DNA of 64,000 nucleotides, taken from the NCBI GenBank assembly GCA_947650365.1, contig OX393552.1, positions 24,147,444 to 24,211,443 on the forward strand, in the 5' to 3' direction. The notes under the pieces are model-generated. The model was not told where the DNA came from and did not search any database. It was given only the letters and a program-made list of their open reading frames with translations. Source of the DNA: Chamaelirium japonicum (lineage: Eukaryota > Streptophyta > Magnoliopsida > Liliales > Melanthiaceae). Positions 13,441-25,558 of this stretch are shown one piece after another; positions within the stretch are counted from its first letter, which is position 1, and every line of letters starts with the position of its first letter. Made by a program: the position numbers and the translations under genes.

Positions 13441-15048
13441 CTAGTGCACTGGGCATGTGCATTGCACATGCAACAGTTGCTAATCTATGGATCCTTTTAC
13501 ACGTACACAAATTAAAAATAGCCATTTTAATATAGGTTATATACATGAAATAATGATAGGGGCATAAGGGTATATTGATAATTTTTGTAGGGCCATAATG
13601 GGAAGTGCATGAATGCAACACTTCCTTTCTTGCTTTTGTTTTTATGACATAAGATCCACATATGAGGTATATGTACAGTACATATATGTCAAATTGTATT
13701 ATCTATACAAATTAGACAGACAATCAGATTTCGAGTTTCGAGTTTCAAGTATATACCTGACACTTAATTGGGTAGAGTTTCTATACTCATACCTTACCCA
13801 AGCCTTAAAAAAAGTGTGGGTGCAAAATTTGGCCAACACCCTAAGATGGGACCCACCAGTCCTGTATGGGGGTCCACAAAGACGACGGCGAGATCCACTA
13901 GTCCTGCCTGGGGGTCCATAAAGACGACGACTGGACCCACTAGCCCTGCTTGGGGGTCCACAAAGATGATGGCGGGGCCCACCAGCCCTACCTAGAGCCT
14001 GTCGAGGCGGCTGTAGAAACCGCCACGGAACCTGGATATTTTCAAACCCCTATAAATAGAGACCCAGTGAATATTCCAGATCGATCTTTTGATTTCCAGA
14101 TCAAACTTTCGAAAACCAAAGCTCTGACATCCTCTCTATCTCATTCAAAGACAGACAAGTGACACTCAGCCTGTCAAGGTCACTATATTTCAAATGTTAG
14201 TGAATTAAGGTTGGACCTTATATATAGCACGGAAACGTAGGCTTCGGCCGAACTTCAAGATCACATATTTGTCTACTCTTCTCTACTCACTCTCTCATTC
14301 CTATACTTCAAAGCTCAAGTCAAATAACCAACATCGAATCGATTGACTGTTGGGTGGAGTCCTCGGACGGCACGAGGATCATCCCCCACAAAAAGTATTA
14401 AGGTACCCATACTCATACCTGAAAGTTAATATATATGGTACAGTTCTTATACTCATACCCTACCCAAAACATATACAACTCATACCCATACCATACCCAT
14501 GCCTTGTAAAAACCTTGTACAACTCACACCCATATCTGAAAATACATTTGTACCCATGCCATATCATACCAGATGTTTCGAGTGAGGGTCGGGTCACAAG
14601 TTAGAAAGGCAATTGGCTTTCGGGTATGGGTATTGGGGTATCTCTATCCATACTCGAAAGTTAATCGGGTAGAGTTTTCTATGCCCATACTTGAAAGTAC
14701 ATAGGATTGAGAAGGATAAAATGGGAAACAAAATATACAATGGAAGAAAGAATGGGTTACTGGAATTCGCCTTTCCATTTTAGTCCTTGTTTTTTTAATG
14801 GATAAATAAGATTCAATTGATTAGTGGCAAAGAAGAGAAGGGCAAAATGGAAAACAAAAGTAGGATGGAAGGAATAATTAATGAGCTAGTGGGATTGCTA
14901 TTTCCATATAGCCCTTAGTTTTTTAAATGAATAAGTAAGACTCAATTGGGATGGTATTTGTGATTTGTGTAGGGATAGAACGGGAATGATAAAATGGTAC
15001 ATTAGAGTTCTAGCCTTTTGCTTGTTTTCATGACATCTAATCTATATA
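13441..15048 (-). mobile_element. Helitron-like repeat, copy 2 (minus strand)
   Basis: The left boundary CTAG at 13441 is followed by TGCACTGGGCATGTGCATTGCACATGC. On the minus strand this gives a perfect 8-bp stem (GCATGTGC/GCACATGC, 3-nt loop) ending 12 bases before the CTAG terminus, as in Helitron 3' ends. The body is collinear with 11441-13440. It is interrupted by the solo LTR at 13815-14390 and ends where the next Helitron-like element begins. The 5' end is not recognised. Confidence 0.55.
13815..14390 (+). mobile_element. Solo LTR, 576 bp, TSD AAAAG
   Basis: The sequence begins TGTGGGTGC and ends CCCCCACA, a TG...CA LTR with inverted ends, flanked by AAAAG at 13810-13814 and 14391-14395. 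The tandem copy has the undisturbed target (CCTTGTAAAAAGTACTAAGG) near 12088, so this is a clean insertion. A TATA-like TATAAATA lies at about 14051. At 13849-13990 an imperfect unit of about 47 bp (GGGGGTCCACAAAGACGACG) repeats about three times. No internal region remains, so this is the product of LTR-LTR recombination. Confidence 0.88.
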
Positions 15049-16048
15049 TCTATACTATATACTAAAATAGAAGCCTTTCTCCCGTGTTGTGACACGTGGA
15101 GCCCCATTAAAGAATGGTTCTTGCCATGGTCTGATACGTGGAACCTATTACAAAGGGAGCTGTCTCCCCTGTTGTGATACGTGGGCTCCTCTTGAAGGGA
15201 AAAATTATGAATCCCTTCAAATCCTATTAGTAGCCGTTTTGGATTGCAAATCAATGCCAGCACAGTAGCATGAATCGATCCCCATAGAAGATAACATGAA
15301 GATAGGCAATCAATGTCATTCTGTCACAGTAAAAAAAAAAAATTATTTGTCCCCAAGCTTCTATCTCCAATGGTCAACCAAAATAAAGTTTGATCACAGC
15401 CGCCCATTCCACCAGTTCTTGACAAGTGAATCTCACTCAACCCCACCGCTAGGCAAATGACACTTTGATTGGATGCCACGCCATTCGGATTGAGTTTTTG
15501 GGACAAACGCTTCAGGTTGATTAGCATTGCTCCACAACAAATCAAAAGGCTCTATATAAGAAAAGCAATCAGCCTTATGGTTTCGTTTAATGAAAGGTCT
15601 TCTAGAGCGTTCATTTTTAGGAGGGATGGAAGGCATGAGTAGCTTCGGGGTTTTAATGTAGTTTTTAGAACGGAAGGTTTAATGGCATATGTTCTCTCAC
15701 TCCTTCTTTATCTCTCTCTACCTCTACCCTGAGAAATGTAAAGGCGAGCCAAACCCCAGCCCGCAAACACATACGTTATGTCATTGGAGCAAAATGGGAG
15801 CAAGGACATGGGTTTCAATCCGGCATCCACCACCACCTCCCCTTCGCTCGCCTCATAGACTACCCAGCCTACACCCTCTCAAGGAGTTTCTATCCATGCC
15901 ATTCTTGATCCCGACCAGTCCGCCATCCCAAGGTGCATCATCATCCTAATCCAAAGTCCTATAAGTCAAGGTCTCTCAATTTTTTTTTTTTTTGTGTGAT
16001 ATGAATATGATGGTTTTTTGAACTCAATGAAATTATAGATTATTGATG

Positions 16049-16106
<58 letters not shown>

Positions 16107-16540
16107 ATTTTTTTTTAATTGTCATGAAAGTGGAGGGAGAAATGCTATTTACACGTATCCAAGGACAAAATGAAAGTCCGACGGGTAGTACATCGACCGT
16201 TGTTGAATTTGGAGATTTTAGTAGGGTGCATGAAAGCATGGTGTGTTTGGATATACAAATTTGTTGAACGATAAGGGAGGATCGCTTACTTGATTTATTT
16301 TGAGGTCATAATCGGAGGACACGAATTCCATCTCATATACGATGCAACTAAATTGTTTGTCTTTTTTTTTCTCCGTTGTTTATGGAATGTTGTATTTGTC
16401 TCAACATGGTTATCTATTACTTGAAATAATTAAATAAAGCTAAAAAAAAATTCTTTGGGAATATATGAAGCATGTATTTTGCTTAGTTTGGATTTCGTGG
16501 TTGGAGCATGAATATATGAAGCATTTATTTATAGGTTTGG
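15049..16540 (+). mobile_element. Helitron-like element A
   Basis: It starts TCTATACTATATACTAAAAT preceded by A, which is the usual 5' end of plant Helitrons, followed by the shared GAAGCCT..CTCCCGTGTTGTGACACGTGGA block. The body is homologous to element B (17142-17579 plus 46461-47514) and includes a (CT)n tract at about 16051-16096 and a segment with CATCCACCACCACCTCCCC. Weak open frames (for example 15689-15949) have no recognisable domain. The 3' end is lost where another Helitron-like copy begins near 16541. Confidence 0.7.
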
Positions 16541-16829
16541 TTATCTAAAATGGAAGCCTCTTTCCCCTGTTGTGACACATGGACGTCTTTTAAGAGCTAA
16601 AATTCTTCTTTCATGTGTGAACACGGCTCTCTTTTAAATCCATTTAAAAAACTACCATAAAATGATAAATTTTTATTCAATGGTCATTTGATGTCTCTCC
16701 CTCTTTTCTTTCTCTCTCTCTAACAAGTGAATCATACTCACCTCAGATTTTACACTTCTTTGAACAGTTGCGATGTCATCTTTCCCAAATGGCATGCATC
16801 AAGCACATTTGGGCATTGTTTCTTACTAG
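16541..16829 (+). mobile_element. Short Helitron-like element, 5' end incomplete
   Basis: It begins inside the shared block (CTAAAATGGAAGCCTC) and ends TTCTTACTAG at 16829, 17 bp after the motif TTTGGGCATTG. The interior, with AACAAGTGAATCATACTCAC, matches the complete copies at 16830-17141 and 48637-48939. Confidence 0.65.
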
Positions 16830-17141
16830 TATTTATACTAAAATGGAAGCCTCTCTCCCGTGTTGTGACACGTGGACGTCTTTTAAAGAGCTAGAATTCT
16901 TCTTCCGTGTGTGAACGTGGCTCTCTTATAAATCCATTTAAAAACCTACCATAAAGATGATAAATTTTCATTCAATGACATTTAATGGTCATTTGATGTC
17001 AATCTCTCTCTCTTTCTCTCTCTCTCTAACAAGTGAATCACACTCACTTCAGAATCACACTCACTTCAAACAGTTGCGATGTTGTCTTTGCCACATGGCG
17101 TGCATCAAGTACATTCGGGAATTGCCTGGGTTTCTTACTAG
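16830..17141 (+). mobile_element. Non-autonomous Helitron, about 312 bp
   Basis: The 5' end carries TATTTATACTAAAATGGAAG. The 3' end is CGGGAATTGCCTGGGTTTCTTACTAG in two parts: a weak hairpin (CGGGAATTGCCTG) and then TTTCTTACTAG. The minus-strand copy at 48637-48939 has the intact hairpin CGGGCATTGCCCG. No TSD is visible, as expected of Helitrons. The next element follows immediately. Confidence 0.75.
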
Positions 17142-17579
17142 TATATACTAAAACGGAAGCCTCTCTCCCGTGTTGTGACACATGGAGCCCTATTAAAGAA
17201 GGGCTTTACCATGATCTAACACGTGGAACCTATTGCAAAAGGAGCTCTCTCCACTGTTATGATACGTGGGCTCCTCTTGAAGGGAAAAACTATATATCCG
17301 TTCAAATCCTATTATTAGCCGTTTTGGATTGCAAATCAATGCCAGCATAGCAGCATGAATTGATACCCATAGAAGATAAAGTGAAGAGAGGCAATCAATG
17401 TCATTATGTCACAGTAAAAGAAAATACTATTTGTCCCTAAGCTTCTATCTCCAATGGTCAACCAAAATAAAGTTTGATCACAGCCGCCCGTTCCACCAGT
17501 TCTTGACAAGTGAATTTCACTCAGCCCCACAACCATTCGGGTTGAGTTTTTAGGACAAACGCTTTGGGTTGATTAGCAT

Positions 17580-17893
17580 TAACATCCGCCCCAAACACAT
17601 AAGATATTGTTCGCTTTACCCATGCTCGCACGAGAACTTCCTAAGGTGGTCACCCATCCTAGTACTGCTCTTGTCCGAGCATGCTTAACTACAGAGTTCT
17701 TACGAAATCCGTAGCGGCACATGGTTTTAAAACGCGTCTTCTATGTTTGGGAGAAAAAATTATATAAGTAGCTCAGGATCTCATTCTCTCCAGGCGCTGT
17801 GGGGCTAACTCGTGGCCTTATACACCTCATCTCACATCACATCACCTCACTCATCCATCTTGGCATCCCAGTCTCAGGAGTCTTGGCTCTTGG
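17580..17893 (-). mobile_element. Cassandra (5S-derived) LTR, left part
   Basis: On the minus strand this is most of a Cassandra-type LTR ending GGGGCGGATGTTA. It contains a 5S rRNA-like stretch at about 17625-17720, including AAGAACTC, CGTAGTTAAGC-like and CTAGGATGGGTGACC motifs. The LTR continues on the far side of the copia insertion at 45291-45317, where the target duplication CTTGG is found. Cassandra elements are non-coding TRIMs that carry 5S sequence in their LTRs. Confidence 0.85.
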
Positions 17894-19850
17894 TGTTGGA
17901 ATTGGATCCGCTTATCAGAGTCGCAGCGGAAGCAAAAGATAAATCCGAAGATCATACGATGTATGTTTCATTACAATTTATTCTATAAAATAATCTACAT
18001 GCAAATCTATGATCTTAGCATATGTGCGGACACCCTAGAGGCATACTATGATCTACGGAAGACATGCATGCATCTAGTTAAGTGTTTAGAATCATCATAC
18101 CTTATGGATATATGATCCAGAGAGGATGGAACAATGAAGAACCGCACTTGAATTGCAAGGAAAGCTGTCGGATAGCATCTTGTCCTTTGCGAATTGAGGA
18201 ATCCTCGAAGTCCCGTCTCTGAGTGTAAGGACTACGAGCCGACGGAGAAATTCGTTGCGAAGACGACGGCATACCGGTAGATCACCTCCTTCTCTTTCTC
18301 TCTTCTTCCTTCTCCTTCCTTCCTCCTTCTTCTTCCTTCTTCTTCCTCTTTTTTCCTTGGCCGAAACCTCAGAGAGGGAGAGAGGGAGAGGGGGGTCAAG
18401 TTTTAGAAGAGGGGAGAGACCTTGGGCCGGCCCCTCCCTCTCTATTCCTCTTATAGAGTCGGTCTCCTAGTGCTACAAGCAAGCTAGGGCCGGCCCTTAG
18501 TAGATAGGGATGAGAGGGGGCGGTTTTTAGGGTTCCAAGTGTCTATCGTGAAGCCTGGACAAAAATGCCCTTCACGAAAAGTAAAAAACTGAAAGAGAGA
18601 CTGAGTGAGGTGCGCTACTCGAAATCGAGTTCCCTCAGCGCCTATGAGCTCCTGGAATTATTCCGTTCATTTTAAGATCCATATTCAATATGTTCTGAGC
18701 CATATTTCAGTATTTAACAAAATACCCCTACGGCCCCTAATACATGTAAATTAGGTTCTTAGGCTCCGGGCTTGCGCTCCATCGTGCTACTTCGCATCCA
18801 ATGTATCCAACTTGGTTGGGGAACAATTTCTATACGCAACGACAAGGTGGAACCTTCAGGGTTCGGGATCTCTAGCTCCAACCGGATCCCTGATTAACTG
18901 TTTCGGTGACACACCGAAAGTTTCGTTAATCAGCCCTAATCCGATTAACCCGCGTAGCCACCCAGAGTGCGACGCGAGTTGAACTCTAGTATTCCTAAAC
19001 TTATGTTACTCCCTCGTAACCCTGTTCTATACTATACTTCGATAATACTTAGTCCCTTCTATTACTAGCGCCATGATACGACTCGGGCGGTGGGGAGCAC
19101 CGTCAGATCCCAATCGATCATCTGACTAGGAATTGATGACTTGTCATCTATAACACCACACACCTTCCGGTGCTATGCCTTGCATCCGGAACATCGTCAA
19201 TCATACTGACAACCACCAGGCTTGGGTTAATTATGTGGACAGATTGACTCATCAAAACGCACCCATCCATCACTGGATGTTGGATAACCTGTAGGGATTA
19301 CATGCCACCCAAGCGCCAACCGGATAACCCAATGTACCGTGGTATTGGACTATGGAAGGTCCGCACACGTTGGCACATCAAAGCACCACACAACTGGTTG
19401 GCCCAGTGCGCATGGTCCCTTAGGGTTAAGGACGGATTATCTATAGTAGTAAGACGATTTATGCACCAGTGTCTGAATCACTGAACTATGCACCGTCTTG
19501 GTTCCTGTTCAACACGATCATCATGCTTGGTCAGGTGAATGGGAATCCCACGTTCTCGTGGTGGAGACTTCACCACATCCTCTACCTGCTAACAACTTAT
19601 TCTCGGTGAAGCGACCGACATCACCAAAGCTGTGAACTAGTTTTAGGTCTACACAGAACTGGTCCATTGGGTCTCCCAAGTATGGATCCACCATGCGCCT
19701 CAGTGGCCTACTGTGTTCCCTATGGTCCTTTTATTATATGTGTATTAACATATACCAAAGTAGTATTCTATTTAAAGCAATAACCAAAGTCATTTTTATT
19801 AATGTTAATACAGAAAATACATGCTCAAGACACACGAGCTAGCTACAACA
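17894..19850 (-). repeat. 3' LTR of the copia element
   Basis: 1957 bp with TGTTGG...CAACA ends. It is homologous throughout to 43315-45290. It holds a CT-rich stretch (18285-18360) and no genes. Confidence 0.95.
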
Positions 19851-19864
19851 ATCTCCCATTTGGC

Positions 19865-20350
19865 CTAGCGGGGAATAAAAGTCTTAACTCCCATGGCATC
19901 CACGTGCTTCTCAAAAGCCTTGGTCGGTAACGCCTTTGTGAAAGGATATGCCATGTTATCTACAGACGCCACCTGAGTCACTGCAACCTCCCCTCGCTTC
20001 TGTATGTCCCGGATAATATAGTATTTTCGCTCGATATGCTTACTCTTCTGGTGATATTGTGGCTCCTTGGATTGTGCTGCCGCTCCACTATTGTCACAGT
20101 AAAGGACAATAGGATCTTGAGCTCCCGGTACGCATCCTAAGTCCGTGAGGAACGTCTTGAGCCACACCGCCTCCTTAGCTGCTTCGCACGCCGCAACGTA
20201 CTCAGCCTCTGTCGTCGAATCCGCGATGCATCCCTGCTTCACGCTCCTCCAACTGACAGCTCCTTCTCCTAATAAAAACACAAACCCTGACGTCGATCTC
20301 CTGGATTTCGAATCTGACGCAAAGTCAGAATCCGTATATCCAATCGGCAT
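19865..20350 (-). pseudogene. copia RNase H domain, end of pol
   Basis: The last part of pol, open for about 160 codons to its stop near the 3' LTR. Visible RNase H features are GYTDSDFASD at the start, RRSTSGFVF, SWRSVKQ, STTEAEYVA and the catalytic-type LYCDNSGA, then KHIERKYYIIRD and the terminal TKALPTKAF. This domain degrades the RNA of the RNA-DNA hybrid in reverse transcription. It is joined to the RT upstream by an interrupted frame (a stop at about 20357), so no full protein can be made. The element's 3' LTR starts 15 bp beyond the stop. Confidence 0.9.
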
Positions 20351-20356
20351 CAGTTC

Positions 20357-20908
20357 CTATGAAGAGTAAACTAACTCATAATCTCTCGTCCTACGAAAAT
20401 ACTTGAGTATACTTTTCACAGCAGTCCAGTACCCTGGACCCGGATTTGACTGATACCTACCCATCATGCCTACTGCATAGTATATATCTGGTCTCGTGCA
20501 CTGTATAGCATACATCAGACTCCCTACAGTCGAAGCATAAGGTATCTTCTGCATCTCTGCCCTCTCCTCAGGAGTCTTAAGACCCTGATCCTTGGACAAT
20601 TTCATTCCATGTCTGAATGGAACCAGTTCCTTATTGGAGTTGTGCATACTAAATCTGACCGAGATAGTATCTATGTAGGCTGACTGTGATAACGAGAGAG
20701 TCTTGTTCTGGCGATCTCGAGTTACCTTAATCCCCAGAACATAACTCGCTTCACCTAGGTCTTTCATGTCATATTGAGAGGATAACCACACCTTCACTGT
20801 ATACAACGTTCCAACATCGTTTCCAATGAGTAGGATATCATCTATGTAAAGCACTAGAAAAACTATTATAGTCTTATCGCTCCTTTTATAAACATATGGT
20901 TCATCCAC
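20357..20908 (-). pseudogene. copia reverse transcriptase, C-terminal half
   Basis: Contains the RT catalytic box as LYIDDILLIGND (YIDD in place of the commoner YVDD), MKDLGEASYVLGI, LSQSAYI, the TVGSLMYAIQCTRPDI motif and ILKYFRRTRDYEL. It belongs to the copia element read on the minus strand. Stops on both sides separate it from the N-terminal RT and from RNase H. Confidence 0.9.
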
Positions 20909-21394
20909 GTTCTGCTTAAATCTATAAGACTAGATAGCCTGATCAAAACACATGTTCCAACTTCTGGATGCTTGCTTCAGTCCATAAATGTACCTTTACA
21001 ACTTGCACACCAAACTTTCCTGACCTTTTGCGACAAAGCTTGGAGACTGAGACATATAGATGTCTTCTTCCAAATCCTCATTGAGGAATGCGGTCTTGAC
21101 GTCCATTTGTCAGATCTCCCAATCATAATGGGCTATAATGGATAAGAGAATCCGGATAGACTTAAGCATAGCCACTGGCGAAAAGGTTTCGTCATAATCG
21201 ATCCCTTCTCGCTGGGTTTAACCCTTAGTGACTAGTCTAGCTTTGCAAGTCTCAACAGTACCATCTGGACCTCTTTTTCTTTTGTATACCCACTTACATC
21301 CAACATGTTTAATGTTGTGAGGTGGTGTTACAAGTATCCAGACTAAGTTTTGAAACATCGATGTCAGTTCTGCCTCCATGGCTTCCGGCCATGC
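20909..21394 (-). pseudogene. copia reverse transcriptase, N-terminal half, broken
   Basis: Minus-strand remains of the RT N-terminus, beginning at WPEAMEAELTSM and continuing VGCKWVYKRKRGPDGTVE and KARLVTKG before a stop at about 21218. Downstream, in shifted or stop-containing frames, the TAFLNEDLEEDIYM-like and YGLKQA-type motifs can still be made out. The domain is cut at 21394 by the LARD-like insertion, and its upstream continuation is at 38928. Confidence 0.85.
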
Positions 21395-24300
21395 TGTCAC
21401 GCCCCAGAAATCTGAAGACCGATCCCTGGGGTGTGAGGTGAGAAAAGAATGGGGTTTTGGGTTTGGTCAATTAATTACACCAATTTGGGTTCTCACAGGG
21501 CTTCTACGCTCTCTAATATGAAAAACAAGAAGGAGGGAGAAACAAGAGGGGGATCTTTTAAATTTGATTTTTTGAAAAACATTTTTATTAAAAAGCAAAG
21601 AAAGAGAAATTATCAACAGAGAGAAGATATTATCTAATCAAGCTCAACCTTCAAAAGTCATATTCTCTCAATATGAGTGACATGTCGGTGCCACTACATA
21701 CTGACAGGAGTCTATCTGAGGGAGCACGAGGCTCAAACCTCCTACGGCTAGCCAAGTAGTCTCAGTCACTCCCTAACACTCAGGTGCACCATTCTAGAGT
21801 TCCTATCTACAGGGTTAATCAATTTAGTCATTTATATGCACTTATAGTTTCATCATGATCTATCCTAGGCTTGGGGCCTTGAGGAGAGGCCTACCCAAGA
21901 GAATTCAGCTGAAACCATTGCAACTACAACTATAGAATACTAACTAACCGATAAAAACACTTATTCCAATACAATTACAATGTCTGAAGAGAAAAGACTA
22001 CAAGATTAACGTACTAAGCAGAAAGGTCACACTGCAACTCTAACTCCGCCTCTGGAATCCTACTGCTACTCCTGAGCCTCCGGACCTGCAACTGAGCCTA
22101 CTCGTGGGAAAGAGTAGCCCTCAATAGGAAATTAGGAGATTAGCCAAATTAATGGCTAGTGACATCCTAATAGTCTTTAATAATATGAGACAACTAATCT
22201 TAATAAATTAAGATAAGATCAATCAGTTCTAGGAGGATCAATGTTTGCAGAATGATACCTAAACCTATCAGTTGTCTATATTCACATGCAATTCCTACTG
22301 TCACTAGGTTATCTAACATAAAGTCCATTAAATGTTCTACAGTAAATTAAATAAGACGTTTATCTAAAGTCACAAGGTCATCATGTAAACAGTCATACAA
22401 TTCTAAATTCATATATAGATAAAACACACACTATCAAAATATGAACCCCGGATATTTTGTTCATCCTGCCCCCGGTCGGGCATTACTATAGGGCCTTTTA
22501 TTTCGATGTAGAGGGCCAAGTCTCTCGCCGTGCATCCACCAACACCATGCACTAGTCACCTAGATGATCATAAGGGGTTTCCCGTCTTTCACGGTAGAGC
22601 TCTACCGCCCAACTTGCTTTACTATGGGGACTTCAACTCCCTGGGACAGGGTTGCTAGGCCAATCCCTACTCGAGAGAACCTCCTATTGGCTTTACCACA
22701 ACCCTTGCCCGTGACCCCTAACCTACTTAACTTCGGCTGTACGCGCAGGGTGGTTCACGGCCCTTGCGCGCACGGGGTCCCTACCCTCTAGCCAGGTAGA
22801 TTCGCATATAACATCTTTCAACATATACACCGAAGTTACAAAAAGTCTATTTAATACTTAACAATTTCCAACAATTTACCCCTGGTCCCGTACTGCTCTC
22901 GCAACCCATGCGACATAATAAATCAATAAAGTAAAACACTCATCCCAGTGACCCGTGTGCTAGGGTTGCCATACTCCTCTCAGGAGGGTGGGCCCCGATA
23001 ATTATTAGTTATTCAATTTATTATTTAATTTAAGGGAATCGTAATTACGGTATCCATACAAACAAAGGTAGTCATTATTATTATTATTATATTAATATTT
23101 TAAGCATGCGTCGCCGGACTCGCGACTCCGCATGCAAGGTGGGGTCCACTTGACCACATGCAACGATGCCCGGTGGGGCCCGCATGCAGTGTCATGGACA
23201 CCTACCCTTAGTCATTCTCATTTCCCACTATTAAAGACCATGCAAGGGTAGTAGATGTCATCTGGTTGTCGATCGCACACGACTCCGGCTTGCTAGTTGC
23301 TTCTGATCCGTCTCTGCTAGATCACCACGATCAATGTCTGATAATAACCACAGCTCCGTATCACAACTCTATCGATAAAAACAAAAGAATCTACGATAAG
23401 GGTTCTATGCCAAGGATAATCGGGCACCCTCGATAGGGGACCAACATTGAGTCGACAGTACGTATATCCGTGCGACTGAAGAACTCGAACCTAAACAATA
23501 CTAGGTCAAACAAGTAATTAGAAGCTAAACCTACTCATTGAATCGGGCTCGAAGAACCCTTTCCGATGGTTCCAGTTTCGCTGGAATCCGACTTCGGTCG
23601 GATGGTTTCGGGTCAAACCACGTAGAACCGATAAAATCAATCGCATGGCTGGGTTGCTGGGGTAGAAGGGGTTCTAGGGTTATCTTCTAGGTTTAAAAGG
23701 TAGGACTCAATGTTCTGAGCACGATGCCGCTGGTTTCGTCCAAATCCGAGTTCGGACGATGAAACAGCGGTCAAACCACAGTACCACGATAAGATCAGGT
23801 CCAAGGATAAAATAGGATATTAAACAGTATAATTACTATGATAAACTATAGCCAACATGTAGTATTTTCTGAGCCGATCAAAATGGCGCTGGTTTCGTCC
23901 AATTCCGAGTTCGGACAGAGAAATGGCAGTCGAACCAAAATTCACTGGTTCACGGGTCTGGTTCGGGTGAACCAGACCGGTTCACTGCGTGGGTCGGGTC
24001 AGGTCTGTGAGGTCGGGTCGGGTCTGCAAACGTCGGGTCAGGTCTGCAGTGGAAGGTCAGGTCGGGTTCAGGGTTAAGCGGGTCGGGTCTAGGGTTAAGT
24101 AAACCAACATGGGAAATTACATATTTACCCCCCCCCCATGTTCGTCTTCTCCACGAGAACAGCGGGGGGGGGGGGGGGGGGTTGGTTCGTGCGCGACGGC
24201 GACCGATGGGAGGGGCGTCCTGGAGTGCCGGCGAGCGCTCGGCCGGCCTCTCTCGCACCACGCACCACCCCCACAGAGGAGGCGCGGGGGGAGGCGGCCG

Positions 24301-25558
24301 GAGCGGCCGTCGGTGCCCGAGAGCTCGGCCGGAGGGGGCTCGTATGGGGTCTGCGGTCGGTGGTGGTGCGCCGGCGATTGCCGAGAAGGGGCTCGGTGCG
24401 GCGACAGTGTCCGCCCGTGCGGGCCGCGGCAAGGGAGGAGGAAGGGGGGTCGCGAGTTGGGTCGCGGAGGAGAATGGGAGGATGAGAGGGGGCTGACCTG
24501 GGGGTCTCGACTTGCTTGCCGGTGCTCCGGCGAGGGCGGGTCGGGATGCGCCGATCTTCTCCCTCGATCACTTCTCCTTCTCTCTCTGTCTCGATAACTC
24601 TCTCTTCCTCTCGTTCTCTTTCTCTTCCACTCGTTCTCTCTCACGTTCTCTCCCGTTCTCTCTCTCTCTCCTCTCGTTCTCTCTCTAACTCATTCTCTCT
24701 CTATATATATAGATAAAGGGGGAGGCTGTTATGGCTGTGGTAAGAAGGGATGGGGGGATAGGGTCGGTTAAGACCTCCTACTAAGGGGGAGGGGATAATT
24801 ATGGAGGAAAGATTCGGCTCGATCCTCTCGAATCAAGCCCGATCCTTCCATTCGAATTTCGGATTTTAAACCACTAGGGAGGGAGGTCAAGAGAGCTTCA
24901 ACTATATTAGGAGACCGGGAGGCAGGCTCCAGGGCTGGTCGGGCTCGGTCCCGAGCCCTGAACCGGCCTCGGTTGGAATCCGGGTGCGATTCGCCCATCA
25001 ACCGGGCTGAAAAGAATAATAAGTCGTAACTATCAAACCGGACGTCAGAATAGGACCCGAGAGGATTCGTTGGAAAGGTCTCATCGAGGTGAACGCGTCA
25101 GCACTTGGTATATAATTTTCTGACTTCTGGATCTCTCAAAAAGAAAGAAAGACTCCAAAACTCAAAATAGCAATAACTATTCACCCGGGGGTCGGATCGA
25201 CCCTTACTCAGGCTCATTGGAAGGCTCTCTCAGAGCCTCATCTAACGTATCTTGTTTCGTTACGATAAGATCACCCGATCTCTTGTGGAAAACAAAACGG
25301 CTACAATATCGACTAATTATCGCTTTTCTAGGGTTTACCTACCGGGCTGCTGAAACTGGCTGCGCATACACATGATCGTTGCACGGAACGCACCATCATG
25401 ACATGCTCGAAGTTACGGAGAATGTGAATATAAAATATCTCATAGATTTATGATCCATTTATTTGGAAAAAGCCCAAAGAAAAAGTCTGGCTGTAAAAAG
25501 ATGAAACTAGCCATTGAGGATTTCTATTATTCTCAAATCTAACACCACAGGTGTTACA
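21395..25558 (-). repeat. 3' LTR of the LARD-like element
   Basis: 4164 bp. It includes a stretch of GGTCGGGTC-type repeats (about 23985-24095), C- and G-runs at 24126-24180, a GC-rich block 24180-24500, a CT-rich block to about 24700 and a TATATATAGATAAAGG motif at about 24702. The block at about 24303-24470 is missing from the other LTR. GC-rich open frames here carry no domains. Confidence 0.93.

Noticed and set aside
17620..17720. Functional 5S rRNA gene (also at 45480-45600, 45910-46010, 46330-46420)
   Set aside because: Only the part around the internal promoter resembles 5S rRNA, it diverges at both ends, and it sits in LTRs with PBS and PPT; this fits Cassandra LTRs, not rRNA genes.
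24109..24644. GC-rich open frames of 100-175 codons in the LARD LTR
   Set aside because: Several overlapping frames are open on both strands, which reflects low stop-codon density in GC-rich DNA; the region is deleted in the other LTR.
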